A DNA stretch of 64,000 bases from Chitinophagaceae bacterium UBA1953 (GTDB lineage: Bacteria > Bacteroidota > Bacteroidia > Chitinophagales > Chitinophagaceae), in NCBI GenBank assembly GCA_002336115.1, contig DDEN01000056.1, forward strand, positions 440,377 to 504,376. The letters are read 5' to 3'. This document shows, one piece after another, positions 53,834-61,859 of the stretch; positions within the stretch are counted from its first letter, which is position 1, and each line of letters opens with the position of its first letter. Under the pieces are notes generated by a model, which was given only the letters and a program-made list of their open reading frames with translations, had not been told where the DNA came from and searched no databases. The translations under genes were made by a program, and so were the position numbers.

Positions 53834-54982
53834 ATGATACAAGAGAGATGTATGATGGAGCATCCTTTAATGGAGACCCATGAAGGAATCGTATTGTTCC
53901 ATCCAAATATACCACGTAATGCCGCTGCCGTTGTAGCAGAAGTATTAAACTCACGCTGGATAGGGCAAGGCCCGAAAGTTGAGGAGTTTGAAAATAAATT
54001 ACAATCAAAATTTACTTATCCTGCTACCTGCCTTGCAGTCGGGTCAGGCACCGATGCGCTGCATCTTGCTTTTTTACTGGCAGGTGTTGAAAAAGACGAC
54101 GAAGTCATTACACCTGTATTTACCTGCACTGCTACCAATATACCCCTGCTTTACATTGGTGCAAAAATTGTATTTGCCGATGTGGATGATAACCTTAACA
54201 TTGATGTTAACCATGTTGAGCAGTTAATTACTCCTAAAACCAAGGCTATTGTTTGCGTGCATTATGGCGGCTTACCCTGCGATATGGATAAGCTTTGGGA
54301 ACTGGGTAAAAAACACAATATTGCAATTATTGAAGATGCTGCACATGGTTTAGGCGCTAAGTACAAAGGACAGTATATAGGATCGCAAAGCGATTTCACC
54401 ATGTTCTCATTCCAGGCAATAAAACATATTACTACAGGCGATGGCGGTATGCTGGTTGTAAAAGATGAGGCACTCGTTGAAAAAGCAAAACGCATTCGCT
54501 GGTTTGGAATTGACAGATGCAGCAAGCAAAAAGGCGTTTGGGAAAATGATATTACCGAAATAGGTTACAAATACCAGATGACAGATATTGCTGCAAGCCT
54601 TGGTATTGCCGGCCTTGATGAATTTGACGAACACCTAGCTCACAGGCAGAAACTTTACCGGCTTTACTGTGAATTATTAAAAGATGCAAATGGAATAAGA
54701 GTTATAGGCGCTGAATATTCCGACAGAGAACATGCTGCCTGGCTGTTAACAGCCGAAGTGGACAGAAGGATTGATTTTGTAACTCACTTGAGAAGAAATA
54801 AAATTGAATCGGCACAGGTGCATTACCGTAACGACAGGTACAGCATTTTTGGAAAACGTGTTGAAGGAAAATATCCGAAAATGGATGCTATTGAAGACCG
54901 GTATATTGTATTGCCGCTTCATGCAAAAGTTACAGAAGCCGACGTGAAATACATTGCTGAAGTAATAAAAATGGGCTGGTGA
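53834..54982 (+). CDS. DegT/DnrJ/EryC1/StrS-type sugar aminotransferase
   Basis: 382 residues. PLP-dependent fold type I: WIGQGPKVEEFENKL, AVGSGTDALHLAFLLAGV, EVITPVFTCTATNIPLLYIGA, VHYGGLPCDMDKL, IIEDAAHGLGAKYKG and the lysine segment MFSFQAIKHITTGDGGML, where the internal Lys in QAIKH is the PLP-binding residue. Family members aminate keto-sugar nucleotides for surface glycans or antibiotics. A glycosyltransferase gene follows 19 bp later, so the pair probably contributes an amino sugar and its transfer in a surface polysaccharide. Several Met codons near the start leave the exact N-terminus slightly uncertain. Confidence 0.92.
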   Translation: MIQERCMMEHPLMETHEGIVLFHPNIPRNAAAVVAEVLNSRWIGQGPKVEEFENKLQSKFTYPATCLAVGSGTDALHLAFLLAGVEKDDEVITPVFTCTATNIPLLYIGAKIVFADVDDNLNIDVNHVEQLITPKTKAIVCVHYGGLPCDMDKLWELGKKHNIAIIEDAAHGLGAKYKGQYIGSQSDFTMFSFQAIKHITTGDGGMLVVKDEALVEKAKRIRWFGIDRCSKQKGVWENDITEIGYKYQMTDIAASLGIAGLDEFDEHLAHRQKLYRLYCELLKDANGIRVIGAEYSDREHAAWLLTAEVDRRIDFVTHLRRNKIESAQVHYRNDRYSIFGKRVEGKYPKMDAIEDRYIVLPLHAKVTEADVKYIAEVIKMGW

Positions 54983-55001
54983 TTTCAGTATTCCAAAGGA
55001 A

Positions 55002-55916
55002 ATGATTTTGTACATGGATTATAATATTCACAAAGTTCATCTTGAATATCAGCCGGTATTTTCCATTCTTATTCCTTCATGGAATAATCTTGCTTATCTG
55101 CAATGTGCGGTTGAAAGCATTCGCAAAAACAGCCGTTATAAACATCAGGTTATTGTTCATATTAATGAAGGAAAGGACGGTACTGAAGATTGGGTATTAC
55201 AGCAAGCCGATATCAGCTACACCAAAAGCAGCGGTAATAGTGGTGTATGTTATGGGTTTAATGCAGCATCGCATCTGGCTGTTTCAGAATACATGGTTTT
55301 TATTGACGATGATTTGTACCTGTGCCCCGACTGGGATTTTTTTTTAATGGAAGAAATCAGAAAAATGCCTGATGAAAAATGGTGCATCAGCAGCACCATG
55401 ATTGAACCATTCAATAAAAAAATACCTTGTATTATTCCTGATAAAAATTTTGGATTGCATCCAAAAGAATTTGATGAACAAAGGTTTTTAACTGAATATG
55501 CAACGTATCCCAAGGATGACTGGACAGGCAGCCAATGGTATCCAATGGTACTACCTTCGTTCGTATTCAGAGCCGTTGGTGGTTTAAGTATTGAGTTTTC
55601 ACCCGGTATGTATAGTGATCCTGATTTTATGATGAAACTCTGGCATTATGGAATAAGGTATTACAAAGGTGTAAGTAAAAGCAGGGCTTACCATTTCAGC
55701 AGTATTACCACTACCCGGGTAAAGCGAAATGATGGCAGGAGTCAGTTTATTTTAAAATGGGGGATGAGCAGCCGAACATTTTTCAACAATTATCTTAAAA
55801 TAGGATCCGGGTTTAATGGATATTTACCCGGTCCGGAAGAGAATTTTATTCTTCAATTTAAAAAAAGAATTGACCGATGGAAGGTTAAATTTAAAAACCG
55901 GCAGGTTCAATTATAA
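55002..55916 (+). CDS. Family 2 (GT-A) glycosyltransferase
   Basis: 304 residues (ATG at 55002, or 55014 after AAAGGA). GT-A fold: FSILIPSWNNLAYLQCAVESI, HINEGKDGTEDWVLQQ, GNSGVCYGFNAASHLAVSEY, and the metal-binding FIDDDLYLCPDW. A mid-segment FSPGMYSDPDFMMKLWHYG and RAYHFSSITTTR fit GT2 acceptor-side motifs. No membrane helices; soluble or peripheral. Located 19 bp after the DegT aminotransferase; acts on an unknown sugar acceptor. Terminator follows. Confidence 0.88.
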   Translation: MILYMDYNIHKVHLEYQPVFSILIPSWNNLAYLQCAVESIRKNSRYKHQVIVHINEGKDGTEDWVLQQADISYTKSSGNSGVCYGFNAASHLAVSEYMVFIDDDLYLCPDWDFFLMEEIRKMPDEKWCISSTMIEPFNKKIPCIIPDKNFGLHPKEFDEQRFLTEYATYPKDDWTGSQWYPMVLPSFVFRAVGGLSIEFSPGMYSDPDFMMKLWHYGIRYYKGVSKSRAYHFSSITTTRVKRNDGRSQFILKWGMSSRTFFNNYLKIGSGFNGYLPGPEENFILQFKKRIDRWKVKFKNRQVQL

Positions 55917-55965
55917 TTATTTTAAGAATTATAATTTATAAAGCATTTCTTTTAAAACTGAAAAA

Positions 55966-55998
55966 ATAAAAACCCGGGCACTATACCCGGGTTTTCTT
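55966..55998. terminator. Bidirectional intrinsic terminator
   Basis: Stem AAAACCCGGG / CCCGGGTTTT (55969-55978, 55986-55995) with a 7-nt loop, A-run before and T-rich after, between the convergent glycosyltransferase and YtxJ genes. Confidence 0.85.
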
Positions 55999-56017
55999 CA
56001 TCGTATTGAACAGGAAA

Positions 56018-56353
56018 TTAATTGAGTAATAAATGGTCTTTTAGTTCGTCCATATCAATTCCCATATGGCTTTCATCGTACACGCATTTGCCATTTTTGA
56101 TAACAAGTATTTGTGGCGATTCGTGTTCAATCCCAAAACGTTCAGCAATGGAATTTGACAATGGGCGATAGGAAATTAAATCGAGGTAATAAAACGGAAT
56201 TTCTTCAGGAGCTTCACTTTTTTCCAGCCTGCTTTTGGCAACTGCACTAATGCTGCAACGGGTACTGTGTTTAAAAATTACCTGTGGCTGTTGTTCAGAT
56301 TTACGGATTAGTTTCTCTAATTCTTCAGCAGAGGATAAAGGAATCCAGTTCAT
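56018..56353 (-). CDS. ytxJ: Bacillithiol-system redox protein YtxJ
   Basis: 111 residues, thioredoxin-fold monothiol protein: VIFKHSTRCSISAVAKSR with active cysteine at position 33, YLDLISYRPLSNSIAERFGI, ESPQILVIKNGKCVYDESH. This is the YtxJ/DUF2847 pattern, a monothiol bacilliredoxin-like protein acting on bacillithiol-mixed disulfides in the cytoplasm. No bacillithiol biosynthesis gene (bshA, bshB, bshC) is in the window. A small lipoprotein gene lies 16 bp upstream on the same strand. Confidence 0.9.
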   Translation of the reverse strand: MNWIPLSSAEELEKLIRKSEQQPQVIFKHSTRCSISAVAKSRLEKSEAPEEIPFYYLDLISYRPLSNSIAERFGIEHESPQILVIKNGKCVYDESHMGIDMDELKDHLLLN

Positions 56354-56369
56354 ATGTTAACGTGTTTAA

Positions 56370-56495
56370 TCAGGCTCTGAAAGGTTTGTACTTTGTTGTA
56401 GTTGGGCAACCATAGCCTTTCTGGCTTCCGGCACAAGAACTGAACAGGAAAGCTGCGCTTGCAGCAATGATAACAGTAAGAATAATTTTCTTCAT
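56370..56495 (-). CDS. 41-residue lipoprotein
   Basis: ATG at 56495 to TGA at 56370-56372 encodes 41 residues: KKIILTVIIAASAAFLFSSC signal with lipobox FSSC, then a short mature tail with AGSQKGYGCPTTTKYKP and a second cysteine. Too short for ordinary ORF calls but with full lipoprotein logic. I recall similar mini-lipoproteins with GYGCP in Bacteroidota, unverified. It ends 16 bp before ytxJ, so it is likely co-transcribed. Confidence 0.65.
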   Translation of the reverse strand: MKKIILTVIIAASAAFLFSSCAGSQKGYGCPTTTKYKPFRA

Positions 56496-56587
56496 ATTAA
56501 ATCGGATTTACAGGCAAATTTACCTTTTTTATTAAATAGAACGTAAAACAGTTCAATTTATGATGCTGTATGGTATGTTTGTTTAAT

Positions 56588-56595
56588 TATTTTTG
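56588..56595 (+). promoter_or_regulatory. -7 promoter box very close to the exonuclease start
   Basis: TATTTTTG matches TAnnTTTG exactly and ends 4 bp before the ATG at 56600, which would place transcription start at or next to the start codon. No TTTG about 20 bp upstream. Confidence 0.35.
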
Positions 56596-56599
56596 CCAA

Positions 56600-57421
56600 A
56601 TGAGTAACCAGATTTCGATCGGCTTCGATCCGGGCAGTCAACCTGCAGATATGAACTTACAGTTAAAAAGACCACTTGCCGTCATTGACCTTGAAACCAC
56701 AGGCATTAATGTAGGCAACGACCGTATTGTAGAAATAGCAATTGTAAAAATAATGCCCGATGGCAGCCGCCAGGTAAAACGTAAGCTTATTAACCCTGAA
56801 ATGCCGATTCCTCCCGGTGCAACAGAAGTGCATGGAATCAGCAATGAAATGGTAAAAGATGCACCTACATTTAAGCAGGCAGCCAACGAAATAAAAATGT
56901 TTATTGCTAATGCCGATCTTGCCGGTTACAATTCAAACCGATTTGATATTCCGTTGCTTGTTGAAGAATTTTTGAGAGTGGGGTTAGATATTGAACTGAA
57001 TGATCGGGTATTGCTTGATGTGCAGCGTGTGTTTCACATGATGGAGCAACGTACACTTTCGGCAGCATACAAGTTTTACTGCGAAAAAAACCTTGATGGT
57101 GCCCACAGTGCTGAAGTTGACGCAACTGCCACCTGGGAAGTGCTGGAAGCCCAGGTAAAACGTTATCCGCAGATGGGTAATACAGTAGATGCCATTGTGA
57201 AATTTACAGGTGATGAACAGGTTGTGGATTTCGCACGCCGCTTTGTAATGGAAAACGGGGTGGAAGTATTTAACTTCGGCAAACATAAAGGCAAACCTGT
57301 AACACTTGTGCTGAAACAGGAACCACAGTATTACGATTGGATGATGAAGGGCGACTTTCCTCTTCATACCAAACAAAAACTTACTGAAATATTAAACCGT
57401 ACGCTGTTAAAAAAGAACTAA
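56600..57421 (+). CDS. DnaQ-like 3'-5' exonuclease with ExoX-like C-terminal domain
   Basis: 273 residues from the ATG at 56600 (MSNQISIGFDPGSQ); an upstream in-frame start at 56570 is less likely. DEDDh exonuclease: Exo I VIDLETTGI, DRIVEIAIVKI, PPGATEVHGISNEMV, Exo II YNSNRFDIPLLVEEF, Exo III AHSAEVDATATWEVL. Residues about 205-270 are an extra domain (FNFGKHKGKPVTLVL with YYDWMMKGDF) of the ExoX-like C-terminal (DUF3820) type. Single-strand 3'-5' exonuclease for DNA repair or RNA trimming, not the replicative proofreading subunit by context. The next gene starts 53 bp later. Confidence 0.92.
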   Translation: MSNQISIGFDPGSQPADMNLQLKRPLAVIDLETTGINVGNDRIVEIAIVKIMPDGSRQVKRKLINPEMPIPPGATEVHGISNEMVKDAPTFKQAANEIKMFIANADLAGYNSNRFDIPLLVEEFLRVGLDIELNDRVLLDVQRVFHMMEQRTLSAAYKFYCEKNLDGAHSAEVDATATWEVLEAQVKRYPQMGNTVDAIVKFTGDEQVVDFARRFVMENGVEVFNFGKHKGKPVTLVLKQEPQYYDWMMKGDFPLHTKQKLTEILNRTLLKKN

Positions 57422-57474
57422 ACAGTTTTTACAAACACTAACGATTTGATTCTCTTTTTTAAATCAAGTAAATT

Positions 57475-58293
57475 GTGCCTTCAAAGACAGAACGATTGGA
57501 AAATTTAGTAATCATACCAACGTACAATGAGAAAGATAATATCGAAAATATTATCCGTGCAGTGTTTACCCTGCACAAAGATTTTCACGTACTGGTAATA
57601 GATGATGGTTCGCCCGATGGCACAGCGCAGATTGTAAAATCACTTCAGGCAGAATTTGCTGGTAAACTCTTTATTGAAGAACGTAAAGGAAAACTTGGCT
57701 TAGGTACCGCTTATATTCATGGATTTAAATGGGCAATTGAAAGAGGTTATCCGTTCATTTGTGAAATGGATGCCGACTTCAGTCATAACCCTGCTGATCT
57801 TGAGAGGCTGGTAAATGCATGCAAAACCCAGGGTGCTGATGTCGCAATCGGCAGCCGTTATGTAAAGGGTGGAGCTGTTGCCAACTGGCCAAAGAACAGG
57901 ATATTTCTTTCAAAAGGCGGTTCGCTTTATACAAGAATTATTACATGGATGCCGGTAAAAGATCCTACTGCCGGTTTTGTTTGCTACAGGAAAGAGGTAC
58001 TTGAAACCATGAATCTGGATGGGATTAGTTTTGTTGGTTATGCCTTCCAGATTGAAATGAAATTTGCCGCATGGAAACTCAAATTCAAAATAGCAGAAGT
58101 GCCCATTACATTTGTTGACCGCAAATTTGGTGTAAGCAAAATGAACAAGGGTATTGTGAAGGAAGGAATATTGGGTGTGCTGCGTTTGAAATGGCAAAGT
58201 CATTTTAAAGATTATCACAAACGGATGAAAAATAATACGGATGCTGTTGCAAAATTTTCTTCTGATAAGGCAATGGCAGGAACCGATTCCTGA
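57475..58293 (+). CDS. GT2 polyprenol-phosphate-mannose synthase-like glycosyltransferase
   Basis: 272 residues starting at GTG (57475); GTG fits as no ATG precedes NLVIIPTYNEKDNIENII. Conserved: IDDGSPDGTAQIV, GKLGLGTAYIHGFKWA, DADFSHNPADLE, AIGSRYVKGG, KDPTAGFVCYRKE, and GYAFQIEMKFAAWKL. This is the DPM1/polyprenol monophosphomannose synthase pattern without a membrane domain. It likely charges a polyprenyl phosphate with mannose or a related sugar at the inner membrane. Ends 10 bp before the DMT transporter gene, suggesting one operon. Confidence 0.9.
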   Translation: MPSKTERLENLVIIPTYNEKDNIENIIRAVFTLHKDFHVLVIDDGSPDGTAQIVKSLQAEFAGKLFIEERKGKLGLGTAYIHGFKWAIERGYPFICEMDADFSHNPADLERLVNACKTQGADVAIGSRYVKGGAVANWPKNRIFLSKGGSLYTRIITWMPVKDPTAGFVCYRKEVLETMNLDGISFVGYAFQIEMKFAAWKLKFKIAEVPITFVDRKFGVSKMNKGIVKEGILGVLRLKWQSHFKDYHKRMKNNTDAVAKFSSDKAMAGTDS

Positions 58294-58303
58294 TTTAGTC
58301 TGA

Positions 58304-59185
58304 ATGAATTCTACCAAAAAAGCTTTTCTCCAGTTACACATTGCTGTTTTTCTAGCAGGGTTTACCGGTGTGCTTGGCCGTTTGATACAAATCAACGAAG
58401 GCTGGCTGGTATGGTACAGGCTCATCCTTTCATCGGTTATGCTGCTTGGATATTTGTATTTCACGGGTAAACTTGTAAAGCTCGACAGGAAGGTTTTGCT
58501 GCAATGTTTTTTTGCAGGTTCATTAATCACATTGCATTGGGTATTGTTTTACGGAAGTATCAAGTATGCCAATGTATCTGTTGCATTAGTTTGTTTTGCT
58601 GCAACGGGATCATTCACTTCATTTCTTGAACCTTGGATCAATAAACATCCATTTGATGTATTTGAAATGTTACTTGGTTTGTTGGTGCTTGTTGGAATTT
58701 ATTTCGTGTTTCATTTTGATACGCAGTATATGACAGGTATTTTGCTTGGATTAGGAGCTGCATTTCTTTCTGCTTTATTCCCGATTTATAACAGGAGGCT
58801 GGTACAGAAAATTCCGGATGCAACGGTTATTACGTTGTATGAATTAATCGGCGGATGGTTTACGCTGAGTTTTGTGTTACCGTTTTATTTAAAATTATCA
58901 CCTGCAAAATATTCCTTCCCCACAACGATGGATTGGTTATGGTTGTTTATTCTGTCGCTGTTTTGCACTGTATTTGTGTTGCATCTTGCTATCAGCTCAT
59001 TAAAAAAAATTTCAGCATTCACAGCAAATCTTACATACAATCTTGAACCTGTTTACGGTATTACACTGGCCTTTGTCATCTTCCATGAAAACAGGGAACT
59101 GAATATTGGTTTCTACATCGGCATTGCCATTGTGATTTTCAGCGTATTTGCACATAGCTGGAGAGTGTGGAGGAAGAAAGGGTAG
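58304..59185 (+). CDS. EamA/DMT-superfamily transporter
   Basis: 293 residues, ten predicted membrane helices in two EamA halves. First half has LQLHIAVFLAGFTGVLGRLI and LITLHWVLFYGSIKYANVSV; second half has MTGILLGLGAAFLSALFPIYN, ELIGGWFTLSFVLPFYLKL and NLEPVYGITLAFVIFHE near the end, as usual in this family. Substrate may be an amino acid or other metabolite. Overlap spacing with the upstream GT gene suggests shared transcription, though functional link is unclear. Confidence 0.88.
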   Translation: MNSTKKAFLQLHIAVFLAGFTGVLGRLIQINEGWLVWYRLILSSVMLLGYLYFTGKLVKLDRKVLLQCFFAGSLITLHWVLFYGSIKYANVSVALVCFAATGSFTSFLEPWINKHPFDVFEMLLGLLVLVGIYFVFHFDTQYMTGILLGLGAAFLSALFPIYNRRLVQKIPDATVITLYELIGGWFTLSFVLPFYLKLSPAKYSFPTTMDWLWLFILSLFCTVFVLHLAISSLKKISAFTANLTYNLEPVYGITLAFVIFHENRELNIGFYIGIAIVIFSVFAHSWRVWRKKG

Positions 59186-59199
59186 CGGTTTCATGTTGC

Positions 59200-59322
59200 T
59201 GGTTACAAGTTTCAAGTTGCTGGTTCAACAGTATTCCCTTGTTCCTAATTCTTTGTTTTGTATCCGATAATTTTTTATTTAGTCAATTCGTGTAATTCGT
59301 TTTAATTCGTGTAATTTTTTTC
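59200..59322. repeat. Degenerate intergenic repeats after the DMT gene
   Basis: GTTGCTGGTT-type words (59194-59228: GTTGCTGGTTACAAG, AAGTTGCTGGTTC) and TTCGTGTAATTCG / TTCGTGTAATTTT (59285-59318) occur as imperfect direct repeats in a 145-bp gap between stops of convergent genes. Similar in style to the arrays at 24316. Confidence 0.5.
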
Positions 59323-59330
59323 TCCTTTAA

Positions 59331-61778
59331 TTAAAACTCCAGTATAAATCCAATGGTTGGTGTTACACTCGGATCATTGTTTTGCAGGATAACAGGAATT
59401 GCATTGCTGCCATCAAAAGCAATGGGTTTGCCATTAGTTGTTGCAAAACCAGAATTATCTGTAGTGCGTTTAAATGTGTATTGAGGAAATGCAGGACTTT
59501 TTGCTGCATACCAGTTCATCACATCAAGAAAAACATCCAGCGAAACTTTTTTCCAGTTCCATCTTTTATCAATACGCACATCACTTGAATGAAAAACTTC
59601 TAAATGATTTTGATTGAGTTTGGTATAATCAAGAACTCCTTCGCCCACACTCAGGTAGTTAAGCCTGCTAGCAGTTTCATCAAACGGAGTGTAAGGTGCA
59701 CCTCCCTGGTAACGGAATTTTAAACCAATTTCCCAGTTGCGTTGAAACTTATAGCCCCATGTTACACTCAGTAAATGACGGTTGTCCCATGCACTTGCAA
59801 CATACTTTCCATCTGCACCACTGTACTGGCTTACAAAAAGAGTATAGCTGAACACACCAAAGAAACGTTTGGTTAATTTCTGTTGTGCAAAAAATTCAAC
59901 TCCGTACGTTTTTCCTTTGCCTGTACTTGTTACTGCTTCATTGCCTAACACGTCAAAATCGCCGCCTTTGTTGGCTAAATTAATTCCGTCACGTACGCTT
60001 ACAGGCATATTTGCGTATTGCTTGTAAAATGCTTCAAGGGTAATACGTGTTGTGTTCTTTGGTAAATATTCAAGACCAATTACATAATGATCGCTGCGCT
60101 GGTATTTTGAATTTTTGTTGACGTTATTGCCTGCATTATCTTCAAATCCAAGAATGGTATAGGGCGAAAGTTTGTAGTATCGTCCAACACTTGCATTGAG
60201 CGACCACTCATCGTTCAATACATAACTTAAACCAATGCGAGGGCTGAATGTATTGAAAAGGGTCATACCATCTTTGGTAAAACTATTTCCATCCATACGA
60301 ACGCCAAGGTTCATACCAAGACGATCATTAAAAAAACGCTTGCCCACCTGTGCAAAAGCACCAAGCTTTACAAAATCAAGTGATGAATTAAAAGTTGCTT
60401 TTACCTGCGGTTGAATAATGTTGTTATTTGTGTCTCTTATTTCATCTCTTATTCTTGCAAAACCTTTATTGGTAAATTGTACAAACTGCGTAACTGCTCC
60501 GTAACTGATCTTCCATCCGTTAATGGTTTTATTCATATCGAAACGAAGTTTGTTTTCTGTTTCATTTGAATTGAGATCAAGCGATTGTTGTGAAGGTTTT
60601 GGATTGAGGTTGTCTTCAAACCTTGTAATACCGTTGTTAAATGCATTTCTGCTTAGAGCCAGGTTCCAGTAACCATTTTGTACGTTTCTTTTTAGTGTGG
60701 CACCAACTGTATAATTCCATTGATTAATGTTGGGATTGCTGTTGAGGATATAAATTTTTTCAGGAGTTGATTTGGAAGGTGCAGCAAAACTGAACTCATC
60801 AATCGCCCCTACACCGAGCAATGTAAGTGTTGTTTTTTTATTGATCTGATGTGTGATTTTATATTGAAAGTCCCAATAGTTCGGACGGATAGGAAGATCA
60901 ATAGCCTTAAATAAAAACTGCAGGTAACTTCTTCTTGCACTTGCAAGAAAAGATGTTTTTTTATTGTTGAACAAAGGTCCGTCGAGTGTGGCAGCAAGTT
61001 CAGTTCCGCTTAAACGCACATTGCCCTGCAGGTGATTATTGTTGCCTTTCTTTTGTTTGAATTCAAATACACTGCTCAGTGCATTATCGTAACGGGCATC
61101 AAAAGCCGAAGAAGAAAGTTTCACATCTTCAATAAAACTTACATTGAGAATGCCGGTTGGTCCACCACCTGAGCCTTGTGTTGCAAAGTGATTGATGACA
61201 GGTATTTCAACTCCATCTAAATAAAATACATTTTCTCCCGGTCCGCCACCACGGATGATGATATCGTTCCTGAATGCACCAACACTTCCTGAAGTTCCGC
61301 CAACACCCGGCAAGGTATTAATCACACGACTGATATCGAAGTTGCCTCCGGGATTTGATTTGATTTCTTCTGTTGTTAATCGTTGAACCGAAAGCGGCGT
61401 TTCAAGTGTTGCTGCTTTTGCAGTTCTTCGACCGGTTATTGTTACTTCACCAATTGTTTTAACTTCTGTCTCCAGCTCAACTGTAAAACTTAATTCGTTG
61501 CCTGAGGAAAGATTGATGTTGTAAAGGGTAACGGTTTTATAGCCAATTTTTGAAAACTGCAGAATGTATGATTTTGTGCTGATGCCGCTAATTCTGAAAC
61601 GTCCCAATGAATCGGTAATGCTTCCCCATTCCGTATTTTCAACAGTTACTGATGCCGCTTCTAATGGAAGCTGGGTTGCTTTGTCAATTACCTGTCCGGT
61701 AATGGTTCCTTTGTTTTGAGCTGATGCAGATACAATAAAGCCAGAAAGTAAAATCAATAGCGAAAAAAGTCTGTTCAT
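59331..61778 (-). CDS. TonB-dependent receptor with carboxypeptidase-regulatory-like domain
   Basis: 815 residues. Signal peptide (LFSLLILLSGFIVSASAQ); residues about 24-105 carboxypeptidase-regulatory-like beta sandwich (GTITGQVIDKATQLPLEAASV); about 125-230 plug (GVGGTSGSVGAFRNDIIIRGGGPGENVFYLDG); then a 22-strand barrel ending in a terminal phenylalanine (IGFILEF), as for BAM-inserted proteins. No SusD partner, so uptake of a small ligand such as siderophore, metal or peptide is plausible. Divergent from the S9 peptidase gene across 81 bp, which hints at peptide use (inference). Confidence 0.93.
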   Translation of the reverse strand: MNRLFSLLILLSGFIVSASAQNKGTITGQVIDKATQLPLEAASVTVENTEWGSITDSLGRFRISGISTKSYILQFSKIGYKTVTLYNINLSSGNELSFTVELETEVKTIGEVTITGRRTAKAATLETPLSVQRLTTEEIKSNPGGNFDISRVINTLPGVGGTSGSVGAFRNDIIIRGGGPGENVFYLDGVEIPVINHFATQGSGGGPTGILNVSFIEDVKLSSSAFDARYDNALSSVFEFKQKKGNNNHLQGNVRLSGTELAATLDGPLFNNKKTSFLASARRSYLQFLFKAIDLPIRPNYWDFQYKITHQINKKTTLTLLGVGAIDEFSFAAPSKSTPEKIYILNSNPNINQWNYTVGATLKRNVQNGYWNLALSRNAFNNGITRFEDNLNPKPSQQSLDLNSNETENKLRFDMNKTINGWKISYGAVTQFVQFTNKGFARIRDEIRDTNNNIIQPQVKATFNSSLDFVKLGAFAQVGKRFFNDRLGMNLGVRMDGNSFTKDGMTLFNTFSPRIGLSYVLNDEWSLNASVGRYYKLSPYTILGFEDNAGNNVNKNSKYQRSDHYVIGLEYLPKNTTRITLEAFYKQYANMPVSVRDGINLANKGGDFDVLGNEAVTSTGKGKTYGVEFFAQQKLTKRFFGVFSYTLFVSQYSGADGKYVASAWDNRHLLSVTWGYKFQRNWEIGLKFRYQGGAPYTPFDETASRLNYLSVGEGVLDYTKLNQNHLEVFHSSDVRIDKRWNWKKVSLDVFLDVMNWYAAKSPAFPQYTFKRTTDNSGFATTNGKPIAFDGSNAIPVILQNNDPSVTPTIGFILEF

Positions 61779-61859
61779 ACATTTAAAATTCCATTGGTAA
61801 AAAACATACGGCAGTGTAAATTGTTTAATTTATCTTGAAAAATCTTAAAAATAATTGTC

